From Defluviitaleaceae bacterium (GTDB taxonomy: Bacteria; Bacillota; Clostridia; Lachnospirales; WRAX01), in contig WQSI01000041.1 in the NCBI GenBank assembly GCA_009787945.1, positions 1 through 12,812 of the forward strand: DNA of 12,812 bases, written 5' to 3'. Made by a program: the position numbers and the translations under genes. The notes beneath the pieces are model-generated. The model worked only from the letters and a program-made list of their open reading frames with translations. It did no database searches and was not told the DNA's origin. Below, in pieces: positions 1 through 7,486 of this stretch. The first letter of the stretch is position 1. Each line of letters opens with the position of its first letter.

Positions 1-4
1 TATT

Positions 5-361
5 ATGGCTTGCAAAGTAAAAAATGACTTGGGAACGATAAGCATTAACAGCGGTGTTGTGGCGCGAATTGCGGGGCTTGCCGCCATGGAGTGCTACGGA
101 ATTGTGGGCATGGCGGCAAAGTCTGCAAGGGATGGCATTGTCCACCTTCTTCGCATGGAAAACATGACCAGAGGGTTAGAATTGCGCAATAAAGACGGGC
201 TTTTGACCATTGATTTGCATGTTATTGCTGAATATGGCACAAACATCACCGCTATTTGCGAATCTCTCATGTCTGCGGTAAAATATAAAGTTGAGGAAAC
301 CTGCGGGCTTAATGTGGCTGCCGTAAACGTTTTTGTAGAGGGGCTGAGAGTCCATGGCTAA
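5..361 (+). CDS. yloU: Asp23/Gls24 family envelope stress response protein (YloU-like)
   Basis: A 118-residue soluble protein of the Asp23/Gls24 (DUF322) family. It opens with the usual short beta start (GTISINSGVVARIAG), followed by the AAMECYGIVGM segment and an alternating beta/alpha body ending in VNVFVEGLRV, which is the normal end of the family. Members are small cytoplasmic proteins linked to envelope stress, and the YloU branch sits next to yloV in many Firmicutes, as here. The ATG lies four bases from the window edge, so its ribosome binding site and promoter are not visible. Its stop overlaps the start of the next gene by 8 bases, which points to co-translation. Family assignment is firm; the precise role of YloU is not established. 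Confidence 0.93.
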   Translation: MACKVKNDLGTISINSGVVARIAGLAAMECYGIVGMAAKSARDGIVHLLRMENMTRGLELRNKDGLLTIDLHVIAEYGTNITAICESLMSAVKYKVEETCGLNVAAVNVFVEGLRVHG

Positions 362-2030
362 GGGGAAAGTTACGAAGATGGACGGGGCTATGCTTCGTCG
401 GATGATAATTTGCGGCTCAAACCGCCTTATGGCGCACAAAGGGCGCATAAACGCTCTTAACGTGTTTCCTGTGCCAGATGGAGATACAGGAACGAATATG
501 AGCTTTACAGCCCTTGCGGCGGCTAGGGAAGTGGAAAAGCTGGACACAAATGATATTTATGAGGTGGCAAAGGCAGCGGCAAGCGGAGCATTACGCGGAG
601 GCAGAGGCAACAGCGGAGTGATATTTTCCCAGTTTTTCCGCGGTTTTTCCCGTGCTTTAGAAGGTCATGCCAGCGTTGGCACTAGAGAACTTGCTGACGG
701 TCTAAATTCTGCCAATAAAACTGCTTATAAAGCCGTCATGCGCCCCCAAGAAGGCACAATGTTGACTGTGTGGCGGGCAATGGCAGAAGTTTCCACAAAT
801 TACGCCTATTCTACTGACGATTTAGGTGTTTTTATGAAAGAAATTATGGCAGAAGGTTACGAAACCCTCAAGCGCACCCCTGACATGCTGCCTGTTCTGA
901 AACAGGCTGGGGTTGTGGACAGCGGCGGAGAGGGTATTATGGTGTTTTTTGAGGGCATGGTGCAGGGCTTTGGCAGCCGCAACCCGCAAATTGTGGCAGA
1001 AGGCTCTGACCATGTAGAGGAAGCCCCTGATTTTTCAGCTCTTGCCGCCATTAACCCAGAGGACATAACTTTCGGCTATTGCACGGAATTTTTTATAAAT
1101 GTAAAAGGCTTTGATGACGACGCAGAGGACACTTTCAAGGCATATTTGGATACAATGGGCGACAGCATTGCCCTCGTTTCTGATGATGAAATTGTTAAGG
1201 TTCATGTCCACACGGACCACCCAGGGGCTGTTATGGAACGCGCCATGGAAATCGGCCCTTTAAGCAACCTAAAGATTGAAAACATGCGCTTTCAGCATCA
1301 TGGGGCAGTCAGCTTTTTAGACGCTAAAGAAAATGTGGACTTGTTTGCCCAGTCTAACCGCAACGAAAGGCGCGAAATTGGCGTTATTGCTGTTTCTAGC
1401 GGTAAGGGCTTTAAAGAAATTTTCACAGAAATTGGGGTGGACTTCATAATCGAAGGCGGGCAAACCATGAACCCTTCTGCCGAGGAAATAGCCAAAGCCG
1501 CAAACGCCCTAAATGCCGACAATGTGATAATTTTGCCTAACAACAAAAATATTATTTTGGCGGCACAGCAGGCAATACATCTTTGTGAAAATTGTAATGT
1601 GGCAGTTATTGAAAGCAAGACCATTCCTCAAGGCATTGCCGCCATGTTTTATTATTTGCCAGATAATTCCATGGAGGAAAATCTGGAAGCTATGGGGGAG
1701 GGGCTAGACGACGTGGTTACAGGGCAAATTACCATTGCTGTGCGGGATACGGAGCTTGATGGGCAAAATGTCAAAGAAGGCGACTTTATCGGCATTTTGG
1801 AGGGTAAAATCGTCTGCACCCATGAGGACTTGAACATTACAGCGGCGGAGCTTGTAAACGCCATGATGTCAGCAGATTATGACATGTTTACCATCTATTC
1901 AGGAGCAGACGCAGATGATGCCACAACCGCACAAATTCAGGCATATGTAACGGAAAACTTTGAAAATTGCGAACTTACCGTGGCTCACGGCGGGCAGGCG
2001 GTTTATAATTACATTTTTTCAGCGGAATAA
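354..2030 (+). CDS. yloV: DAK2 domain-containing protein, fatty acid kinase FakA-like (YloV)
   Basis: A 558-residue protein with an N-terminal DAK2 (dihydroxyacetone-kinase-like nucleotide-binding) domain. The metal/ATP motif VPDGDTGTNM is at residues 40-49 with Asp42 and Asp44, and a second glycine-rich loop, LRGGRGNSG, is at 80-88. After about residue 230 comes the middle and C-terminal DAK1-like/DegV-like part (VKVHVHTDHPG, then GVIAVSSGKGFKEIF). This layout and length match YloV and staphylococcal FakA, the ATP-binding subunit that phosphorylates fatty acids presented by a DegV-family FakB partner. No FakB gene is in this window. The ATG overlaps the end of yloU, with a GAGGGG ribosome binding site at 338-343. 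FakA-type activity is inferred from the family. Confidence 0.92.
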   Translation: MAKGKVTKMDGAMLRRMIICGSNRLMAHKGRINALNVFPVPDGDTGTNMSFTALAAAREVEKLDTNDIYEVAKAAASGALRGGRGNSGVIFSQFFRGFSRALEGHASVGTRELADGLNSANKTAYKAVMRPQEGTMLTVWRAMAEVSTNYAYSTDDLGVFMKEIMAEGYETLKRTPDMLPVLKQAGVVDSGGEGIMVFFEGMVQGFGSRNPQIVAEGSDHVEEAPDFSALAAINPEDITFGYCTEFFINVKGFDDDAEDTFKAYLDTMGDSIALVSDDEIVKVHVHTDHPGAVMERAMEIGPLSNLKIENMRFQHHGAVSFLDAKENVDLFAQSNRNERREIGVIAVSSGKGFKEIFTEIGVDFIIEGGQTMNPSAEEIAKAANALNADNVIILPNNKNIILAAQQAIHLCENCNVAVIESKTIPQGIAAMFYYLPDNSMEENLEAMGEGLDDVVTGQITIAVRDTELDGQNVKEGDFIGILEGKIVCTHEDLNITAAELVNAMMSADYDMFTIYSGADADDATTAQIQAYVTENFENCELTVAHGGQAVYNYIFSAE

Positions 2031-2053
2031 ACGCTTTACACTGGAGGTAACAT

Positions 2054-2959
2054 ATGGAAAACACCTATAAATCGGGCTTTGCCGCCATTGTGGGCAGGCC
2101 TAATGTGGGCAAGTCTACCCTTTTAAACTCATTGCTAGGGGAGAAGGTGGCAATTATCACCAACAAGCCCCAAACCACGCGGAACATCGTTAAAGGCATA
2201 ATCACCACAGATGAGGCGCAGATTATTTTTGTGGACACGCCTGGTATTCACACAGCAAAAGACAAGCTAAGTGAAAATATGGTTAAAATGGCGGAAAACA
2301 GCGTTAAAAACGGGGATGTTGTGTTGTTTATGACCGCTCCTGCGGAAAAAAGCGACATTCACCCAGCTGATGTGGACATTTTGGCTAACTTGGCGAAAAT
2401 TTCGGGCAAAAAGTTTCTGGTGATTAATAAAATTGACACCATAGACAAAGGGCGGCTTTTGCCCATTACAGAGGCATACAACGCTGCCTGTCCATTTGAC
2501 GAAACCTTCCCAATTTCCGCACTAAAAGGCGAGAATTTGCTAGATTTGCGGGAAACCATCGTTAAATATCTGCCAACAGGCCCAAAATTTTTCCCAGATG
2601 ACATGATGACGGACGCACCTGATAAATTCATCATTTCCGAGATGATACGGGAGAAGGCGTTGTATATGTTGCAGGAGGAAATTCCCCATGGCATCGCCGT
2701 GGAAATCACCCAGTTGAAGGTTCGCTCTGATAAGCCCATCATCGACATTGAAGCCACCATTTATTGCGAGAAGAACAGCCATAAAGGCATCATAATCGGC
2801 AAAAACGGGGCAATGCTAAAGGAAATTGGCACAAGGGCAAGAAAGGACATTCAAAGGCTGTATGAAGAGAAGATAAATTTGCAATTGTGGGTCAAAATCA
2901 AGGAAAATTGGCGGGATTCGGACTTTTTTATGCGCAATTTCGGCTTCCAAGCAGACTAA
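2054..2959 (+). CDS. era: GTPase Era (30S ribosome assembly)
   Basis: A 301-residue Era GTPase, the normal length. It binds the 3' end of 16S rRNA and assists 30S subunit maturation. The G domain shows G1 GRPNVGKST at residues 14-22, the switch I segment KPQTTRN at 38-44, G3 DTPGIH at 61-66 and G4 NKID at 125-128. The C-terminal KH RNA-binding domain carries its GxxG loop GKNG at 249-252. The ATG is preceded by GGAGGT at 2043-2048 with a 5-base gap. It lies 23 bases after yloV and 72 bases before the yqzL-like gene, keeping the common Firmicute order era-yqzL-recO. Confidence 0.98.
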   Translation: MENTYKSGFAAIVGRPNVGKSTLLNSLLGEKVAIITNKPQTTRNIVKGIITTDEAQIIFVDTPGIHTAKDKLSENMVKMAENSVKNGDVVLFMTAPAEKSDIHPADVDILANLAKISGKKFLVINKIDTIDKGRLLPITEAYNAACPFDETFPISALKGENLLDLRETIVKYLPTGPKFFPDDMMTDAPDKFIISEMIREKALYMLQEEIPHGIAVEITQLKVRSDKPIIDIEATIYCEKNSHKGIIIGKNGAMLKEIGTRARKDIQRLYEEKINLQLWVKIKENWRDSDFFMRNFGFQAD

Positions 2960-3031
2960 TTTTGACAGCATAAGTTATGGGATTGTGGGCATCATAATCT
3001 AAATTTATTTTACATCTGGGGGGAATGTCAG

Positions 3032-3151
3032 ATGCAAGACATATTATGGCAGAATTTTATGGAAACTGGCAGTGTTAACGCCTTTTTAGACTATAATAAT
3101 TTCATCAGATTAGGTTATGACCTTATAGAGGGTGAAGATGCCGACATTTAA
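3032..3151 (+). CDS. yqzL: YqzL-like small protein
   Basis: A 39-residue reading frame beginning MQDILWQNFMETGSVNAFL. The opening, with a Trp followed by F-x-x-T-G and then an aromatic/leucine pair, is typical of YqzL family proteins, which are encoded between era and recO in Bacillus and Clostridia. A G6 run at 3018-3023 serves as ribosome binding site, with an 8-base gap to the ATG. Its last codons overlap the start of recO by 14 bases, so translation is probably coupled. The protein continues past the usual family end with a polar, acidic tail (EGEDADI). Function is unknown. Support comes from family resemblance plus position. Confidence 0.78.
   Translation: MQDILWQNFMETGSVNAFLDYNNFIRLGYDLIEGEDADI
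3127..3132 (+). promoter_or_regulatory. Ribosome binding site deciding the recO start
   Basis: AGAGGG lies inside the yqzL-like reading frame and ends 5 bases before the ATG at 3138. It overlaps the alternative GTG codon at 3132, so it cannot serve that start. This favours ATG 3138 for recO. Confidence 0.6.
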
Positions 3152-3845
3152 GGATAAAGGCTTGGTTTTAAGGGAAGCCGACGCTGCTGAAAACAGCAAG
3201 CGGCTTCTGCTTTTAACCCAAGAGCGGGGCAAAATTTGGGTTTTTGCCCGTGGGGCAAGCGGCATGAAAAGCAAGCTTAAAGCACCTAAAATGGCGTTTT
3301 GTGAGTTTGTGGTATATGATGGCGGGCAGTTTTTAAGCCTTACCCAAGTGGCTCAAATCCAGTCCTTTGCCTCCATAAGCTTTGATTTTGATGGATATTG
3401 TGTTGCAAACTTCCTGCTAGAAGCCATAGATAATATGATGTTGCCCGCCATGCCTGCCCGTCAGGTGTTAAAGCTTGTTTTATCAGCATTTGTGCGGCTT
3501 GACAAAGGGGCAGACCCTTGGCTGGTTTTTACGTCAGCAACCTTCAAGTTGTTGCAACAAGAAGGCTTTGTTCCAATAACCGACAGTTGCGGGAATTGTG
3601 GCGAAAAATTTCCTGGGAAATATTTTTTCGGGCAAGACGGTGTAACTTGTGAAAAATGCGGTGGCATACCATTTTCAGAAGAAGCCCGCCTTGCCTTGGA
3701 ATACATATTAAACACACAGGTTGATAAAATTTTTAATTTTAGGGTTTCGGCAGATGTGCTAGACGCTCTGACTTCCGCCGCTTTACTGTTTTTTAGCCAT
3801 CATGTAGATGCGCAGTTAAAGTCGATGGAATTTATTAGGAGGTAA
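3138..3845 (+). CDS. recO: DNA repair protein RecO
   Basis: A RecO recombination mediator of 235 residues, near the usual 240-250. RecO works with RecF and RecR to load RecA onto SSB-covered single-stranded DNA and also anneals strands. The N-terminal OB-fold starts with the typical KDKGLVLREADAAENSK, followed by the family pattern LLTQERGKIWVFARGAS. The central helical part carries a four-cysteine zinc site, C151-x2-C154 and C171-x2-C174, as in many bacterial RecO proteins. ATG 3138 is chosen over GTG 3132 because of the AGAGGG site 5 bases upstream; the choice changes only two residues. The last codons (AGG AGG TAA) double as the ribosome binding site of the next gene. Confidence 0.95.
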   Translation: MPTFKDKGLVLREADAAENSKRLLLLTQERGKIWVFARGASGMKSKLKAPKMAFCEFVVYDGGQFLSLTQVAQIQSFASISFDFDGYCVANFLLEAIDNMMLPAMPARQVLKLVLSAFVRLDKGADPWLVFTSATFKLLQQEGFVPITDSCGNCGEKFPGKYFFGQDGVTCEKCGGIPFSEEARLALEYILNTQVDKIFNFRVSADVLDALTSAALLFFSHHVDAQLKSMEFIRR

Positions 3846-3848
3846 ATT

Positions 3849-4442
3849 ATGGCTTTGTTAAAGCAAGAAGAATATTACAAAGACCCGCCAAAGCGGGAAA
3901 TTATTGACGGCATTATCACTTTGATGTCGCCTAGCGGAGGGATTTATCACAATATCGCAAAAGGTAATTTGGGGTCATTGCTAGGTCCATATTTATTCAA
4001 TAAAACATGTCAACTTTTTGTGGATGGGGTGGATGTATTCCTGTCAGATGACAATACCTATGTTCCTGACCTTGCTGTTGTTTGCGATAAAAGCAAATAT
4101 GAAGGCAAAAAGGGCATCTTCGGCGCGCCAGATTTGGTTATTGAGGTTTTATCCCCAAGCACCACTTGGCGCGATAGAGGGCGCAAGAAAGAAGTTTATG
4201 GGCAATCGGGCGTTAAAGAATATTGGCTGGTAGACACCAGGAACTTTCTTGTAGAGGTCTATCTTTTACAGGGCAAAACCCTGGAATTAGACAGCGTTTA
4301 CCATCTTTTGGACAGAGAAGAAATTGAGATGTTAAAAAAAGAAGGCAAAGAAATCCCCCCAGACAGTTTTGCCGTCAACATTTTCCCTGACCTTATAATC
4401 AGCTTGTACGACGTTTTCAAAAATATTTTTGAGGAGGTGTAG
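3849..4442 (+). CDS. Uma2 family (DUF820) predicted endonuclease
   Basis: A 197-residue protein of the Uma2/DUF820 family, predicted from fold comparisons to be a PD-(D/E)XK-type nuclease. Visible family marks are YVPDLAVVCD at 71-80 (Asp74) and APDLVIEVLSPST at 93-105 (Glu99), then a downstream Asp109, Lys113/114 and the block GVKEYWLVD at 121-129. The putative metal-binding residues are present, so it is probably intact. Its ribosome binding site, AGGAGG at 3837-3842, is formed by the last two sense codons of recO. It separates recO from the metabolic genes downstream. Uma2 proteins are most abundant in cyanobacteria and have no settled biological role. No toxin, antitoxin or restriction partner is adjacent. 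Confidence 0.88.
   Translation: MALLKQEEYYKDPPKREIIDGIITLMSPSGGIYHNIAKGNLGSLLGPYLFNKTCQLFVDGVDVFLSDDNTYVPDLAVVCDKSKYEGKKGIFGAPDLVIEVLSPSTTWRDRGRKKEVYGQSGVKEYWLVDTRNFLVEVYLLQGKTLELDSVYHLLDREEIEMLKKEGKEIPPDSFAVNIFPDLIISLYDVFKNIFEEV
4432..4437 (+). promoter_or_regulatory. Ribosome binding site deciding the reductase start
   Basis: AGGAGG lies within the final GAG GAG GTG TAG codons of the Uma2 gene and sits 6 bases before GTG 4444. The alternative upstream TTG at 4429 would overlap this site, so GTG 4444 is preferred. Confidence 0.75.
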
Positions 4443-4443
4443 G

Positions 4444-5607
4444 GTGAAGTACAAAAAAGATAAACACGGCAACCAATTGTCGGTTTTAGGGCTTGGATGT
4501 ATGCGGTTTAAAGACTTTGCAGAAACCGAGCGGATGATTTTGCGGGCAATTGACGGCGGTGTAAATTTCTTTGACACGGCATTTGTGTACCCAAACAGCG
4601 AAGAAACCTTAGGCGAAATCCTGGCTAAAAACGACAGGCGAAGGGATATTTATATATCGACCAAGTTGCCCATCGGCATGTGCAACACCTATGAGGATTT
4701 TGATAAGTTTTTTCATCAGCAGTTAGAGCGTCTGCAAACCGATTACATAGATTACTATTTCATGCACAATATCACCAGCTTTGCCCAATGGGAGAAGATG
4801 GTCAGCCTGGGAGTTGAGAGGTGGATTGCAGAGAAAAAAGCTTCGGGAGAGGTTAAGCAAGCGGGTTTTTCCTTCCATGGTATTTGCAGCGATTTTCTCA
4901 AGCTTTTAGAGGTTTATAATTGGGATTTTTGCATGATACAGTATAATTATTACGACCCCCAATATCAGGCAGGGGAAACAGGCTTGAAAGCCGCTGCCGC
5001 CAAAGGTATTCCCGTGTTTATTATGGAGCCGCTGCTTGGCGGGCGGCTTGCTACTGGTCTACCAGAAGCAGGTGTGGAAGCTTTTGCAAGGCTTAACAAG
5101 GACAAGCACCCTGCAGAATGGGCTTTCTGGTGGCTTTGGAACCAAGAAGAAGTAACCATGACCCTAAGCGGCATGAACACGGTGGAAATGATAGAGGCAA
5201 ATATGCGCTCGGCTATGGAGTTTCGCCCATTAACTGAGGTGGAGCTTAAAGCCTTTGACCAGGTTCGCGAAATCTTCCGCAAAGGCTACAAATTCCCTTG
5301 CACGGGTTGCAATTATTGTCTGCCTTGCCCGCAAAACATCAATATTCCCGCCTGTTTATCGGCATATAACACAAGTTATGCCCAAAAATATTACACTGGC
5401 ATGGCAATGTATGCCACAACCACCGCAATGCTAACCAAAAGCGTGCGAAACTGCAACATGTGTGGCAAATGTGAAAAGGTTTGCCCGCAAAATATAGAAA
5501 TCCGAAAAGCCTTAAAACGTGTGGCTAGACGGATGGAACCAGCCCCCATTCGCCTGGGCTTTAAAATAGGGCGAAAGCTGATGCGCCGCGTGATGGTGCG
5601 AAAGTAA
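4444..5607 (+). CDS. Aldo/keto reductase with C-terminal 2[4Fe-4S] ferredoxin-like domain
   Basis: A 387-residue oxidoreductase starting at GTG (MKYKKDKHGNQLSVLGLGCMRF). The N-terminal 300 residues are an aldo/keto reductase TIM barrel with the full catalytic tetrad: Asp44, Tyr49, Lys74 and His108 (in DYIDYYFMH). The C-terminal part has two cysteine clusters, CTGCNYCLPCP and, further on, CNMCGKCEKVCP, suited to bind two [4Fe-4S] clusters. This fusion is common in anaerobic Firmicutes, and the clusters suggest electron exchange with a partner besides, or instead of, NAD(P)H. The substrate cannot be predicted. It starts one base after the Uma2 stop codon and is followed 14 bases later by the ECF S component, so it belongs to the same transcript by spacing. 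Confidence 0.93.
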   Translation: MKYKKDKHGNQLSVLGLGCMRFKDFAETERMILRAIDGGVNFFDTAFVYPNSEETLGEILAKNDRRRDIYISTKLPIGMCNTYEDFDKFFHQQLERLQTDYIDYYFMHNITSFAQWEKMVSLGVERWIAEKKASGEVKQAGFSFHGICSDFLKLLEVYNWDFCMIQYNYYDPQYQAGETGLKAAAAKGIPVFIMEPLLGGRLATGLPEAGVEAFARLNKDKHPAEWAFWWLWNQEEVTMTLSGMNTVEMIEANMRSAMEFRPLTEVELKAFDQVREIFRKGYKFPCTGCNYCLPCPQNINIPACLSAYNTSYAQKYYTGMAMYATTTAMLTKSVRNCNMCGKCEKVCPQNIEIRKALKRVARRMEPAPIRLGFKIGRKLMRRVMVRK

Positions 5608-5621
5608 AGGAGATTTTTAGT

Positions 5622-6164
5622 ATGAGCAGACCAGTACAAAATTTAGTCCTTGCCGCTTTGTTTTTTGCAATCGGCATCATCTTGCCTGTTATTGTGGGCA
5701 ACACACATTGGACAGGGGCAATGCTTCTGCCCATGCACTTGCCTGTGCTTATGGCGGGCATCATCTTAGGGCCGAGATATGCAGGCATCATCGGCATTTT
5801 GCTACCTATTACCGCCTTTTTGCTAGGTCATGCACCGCCATTTCCTCACGTCATCATCGCCATGTCCTTTGAACTTCCATTTTATGGAATTGCGGCTGGC
5901 ATCCTTTTTGGGAAGCTGCCTAAAACTTTCCCCTTTTTAATGGTGTCCTTGGTTGGCGCAATGATAATCGGGCGTGTGGCTTCTGCCATTGCCAACCTTG
6001 TGGTGCTTAACCTATTTACAGACACGCCGCCTTTCTCTTTTGAAGTGTTTTTAACAGGGGCATTTGTGACGGCATTACCAGGCATAATCATTCAAATCGT
6101 CCTTATCCCGATTTTGATTGTGGCACTGCAAAGAGCGGGCTGGAAAGGCGGCACACGCACATGA
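5622..6164 (+). CDS. ECF transporter S component (vitamin-type, substrate unknown)
   Basis: A 180-residue hydrophobic protein with about six predicted membrane segments, near residues 8-25, 37-51, 54-70, 77-97, 104-131 and 143-169. Size and pattern fit the substrate-capturing S component of energy-coupling factor transporters. The first helix contains A12-x3-A16, the alanine spacing S components use to dock on EcfT, and the loop LLPMHLPVLMAGIILGP resembles S components of the pantothenate/HmpT-like group. The shared EcfA/EcfA'/EcfT module is not here, as is usual for group II systems. The AAGGAG site at 5607-5612 precedes the ATG by 9 bases. Its stop overlaps the kinase start by four bases (ATGA), hinting that the kinase acts on the imported compound. 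Substrate identity is open. Confidence 0.87.
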   Translation: MSRPVQNLVLAALFFAIGIILPVIVGNTHWTGAMLLPMHLPVLMAGIILGPRYAGIIGILLPITAFLLGHAPPFPHVIIAMSFELPFYGIAAGILFGKLPKTFPFLMVSLVGAMIIGRVASAIANLVVLNLFTDTPPFSFEVFLTGAFVTALPGIIIQIVLIPILIVALQRAGWKGGTRT

Positions 6165-6724
6165 TAGGGGAACAATTGCTGGACCTTATTAAGCAAACTC
6201 TAAAAGAAGGCAAACCCTTTTTGGTGGGGATTGACGGGGATGCAGCCGCAGGAAAATCCACCCTTGCCGTATCTTTAGGCAAGCTTTATGGGTGCCCTGT
6301 GTTGCATATGGATTATTTTTTCCTGCCCCCACCCCTGCGCACTCCAGAGCGACTAGCAGAGCCTGGGGGCAATGTAGACTATACGCGGTTTAACAAGGAA
6401 GTTCTCACGCCATTGTTGGCAGGCGAACCCTTTAAATATCGCCCATTTGATTGCAAAACCATGGATTTTGCAGAAGAAATTGCCATAAAACCTGGCAGAT
6501 TAGCCATTGTGGAAGGGGCATACACTTTTCACCCGACCCTCGCCCATGCCTATGACATCAAGGTTTTTGTGGCTGTTGACCAAGAGGAGCAAATGCGCCG
6601 CATAATCAACAGAAACGGTGCAGAAGCCGCCCAGAAATTCAAAGATATGTGGATACCCATGGAAAAGCAATACCATGCCGCTTTTGATATTCAGGCTGGC
6701 TGTCAGATACATATAAAAACATAG
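6161..6724 (+). CDS. Uridine kinase-like P-loop kinase
   Basis: A 187-residue P-loop kinase of the uridine kinase/phosphoribulokinase-like superfamily. Walker A is GDAAAGKS at residues 26-33. The LHMDYFFLP segment supplies the Asp typical of substrate activation in this fold, and RTPERLAEPGGNVDYTRF is a recognisable mark of this subgroup. IVEGAYTFHP is the second strand motif, and an Arg-rich lid (RRIINRNG) follows. It is shorter than classical Udk (about 210), and the substrate-binding residues of true uridine kinase are not clear, so nucleoside specificity is not assured. The ATGA overlap with the ECF S component predicts coupled translation and a role in phosphorylating, and so trapping, the transported vitamin or nucleoside. 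Confidence 0.85.
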   Translation: MIGEQLLDLIKQTLKEGKPFLVGIDGDAAAGKSTLAVSLGKLYGCPVLHMDYFFLPPPLRTPERLAEPGGNVDYTRFNKEVLTPLLAGEPFKYRPFDCKTMDFAEEIAIKPGRLAIVEGAYTFHPTLAHAYDIKVFVAVDQEEQMRRIINRNGAEAAQKFKDMWIPMEKQYHAAFDIQAGCQIHIKT

Positions 6725-6731
6725 GGAGGGG
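6724..6731 (+). promoter_or_regulatory. Ribosome binding site pointing to a CTG start
   Basis: GGGAGGGG begins in the last base of the kinase stop codon and ends 7 bases before CTG 6739. There is no ATG, GTG or TTG in the MgtC frame between the in-frame stop at 6733 and TTG 6781, which would be 49 bases away. Confidence 0.65.
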
Positions 6732-6738
6732 ATAATCT

Positions 6739-7416
6739 CTGGAGTTTACAGATTTTGTAATTCGTGCTGTCAGCGCGGTTTTGTTCGGCTTTCTTATTGG
6801 GCTAGAAAGGCAGTTAACTAGCAATCGGGTGGGCATCCGTACTAATGTTTTGGTTAGTATGGGGGCCTGCCTGTTTACCATGTTTTCCCAGCTGATGGGG
6901 GCAGAGGACACCACGCGGGTTGCCGCCCAGGTGGTGACGGGCATTGGTTTTCTCTGCGGTGGCGTAATTTTTAAAGAGGGCATGAATGTAAAGGGGTTAA
7001 GCACCGCCGCAACCATCTGGTGTACCGCGGCAATTGGTGTTTTGGCAAGCACTGGGCTTATTTCGTATGCGGCAACAGCCACTGGCATATTGATAGCCGC
7101 AAACATTATTTTTCGGTTTATCTCCGATAAAATCCACCCTTTGACAAATTATGGTGACGGGGAAAATGTCTATACCCTGTCTGTCACATGTACCGAAGAT
7201 GACGAATTTAACGTGCGTTCTGTTATTTTGGACAGCCTGGCAGAAGCCAAACTGCAACTGGTAAACCTGGAAAGTGCCGATGAAATCGGAAACAAGGTAG
7301 AAATTGAAGCAACAATTATTGTCCAAGGCAGGCGTAAAGACGCGCTTATTGAGAAGCTAATAGCAGAAATCGCCTTGGAAAAAGGCGTTTCAAAAGCTGG
7401 CTGGGAATCGGAATAA
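6739..7416 (+). CDS. MgtC/SapB family membrane protein, probable CTG start
   Basis: A 225-residue MgtC/SapB family protein. With a start at CTG 6739 the N terminus reads MEFTDFVIRAVSAVLFGFLIGLERQ, the usual family opening that contains the first membrane helix and the conserved GLERQ. Starting at TTG 6781 would remove half of this helix. Conserved blocks follow: VGIRTNVLVSMGACLF, then GIGFLCGGVIF and GLSTAATIWCTAAIG, forming the four to five transmembrane segments. A soluble C-terminal domain of about 85 residues (VYTLSVTCTEDDEFNVRSV...) resembles the ACT-like fold seen in longer MgtC proteins. MgtC proteins are linked to magnesium limitation and, in Salmonella, to inhibition of F1Fo ATPase; the role here is unknown. 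It is the last gene of the run; no hairpin terminator is seen after it. Confidence 0.88.
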   Translation: MEFTDFVIRAVSAVLFGFLIGLERQLTSNRVGIRTNVLVSMGACLFTMFSQLMGAEDTTRVAAQVVTGIGFLCGGVIFKEGMNVKGLSTAATIWCTAAIGVLASTGLISYAATATGILIAANIIFRFISDKIHPLTNYGDGENVYTLSVTCTEDDEFNVRSVILDSLAEAKLQLVNLESADEIGNKVEIEATIIVQGRRKDALIEKLIAEIALEKGVSKAGWESE

Positions 7417-7426
7417 AAATTTGGAA

Positions 7427-7455
7427 TTGCAACCGTGGTCAATCTGTGGTATAAT
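7427..7455 (+). promoter_or_regulatory. Sigma-A type promoter of the FliL-like gene
   Basis: -35 TTGCAA at 7427-7432, a 17-base spacer and -10 TATAAT at 7450-7455, with a TG one base upstream of the -10 (extended -10). The gene start follows after a short leader containing AGGAGG at 7475-7480. Sequence within the spacer is also shared with the promoter at 10759-10787 on the other strand. Confidence 0.85.
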
Positions 7456-7486
7456 TGTGGAAACTTGCAATTACAGGAGGATATTT

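Noticed and set aside
176..547. Minus-strand open frame of 123 codons opposite yloU/yloV
   Set aside because: Low-complexity composition typical of an antisense shadow, with strong genes on the other strand.
2962..2998. Possible promoter before yqzL-recO (TTGACA at 2962 and CATAAT at 2993)
   Set aside because: The spacing is 25 bases, far from 17, and no other suitable -10 box follows TTGACA.
7465..7470. Second TTGCAA downstream of the FliL-like promoter
   Set aside because: No -10 box at the right distance before the gene start; probably chance.
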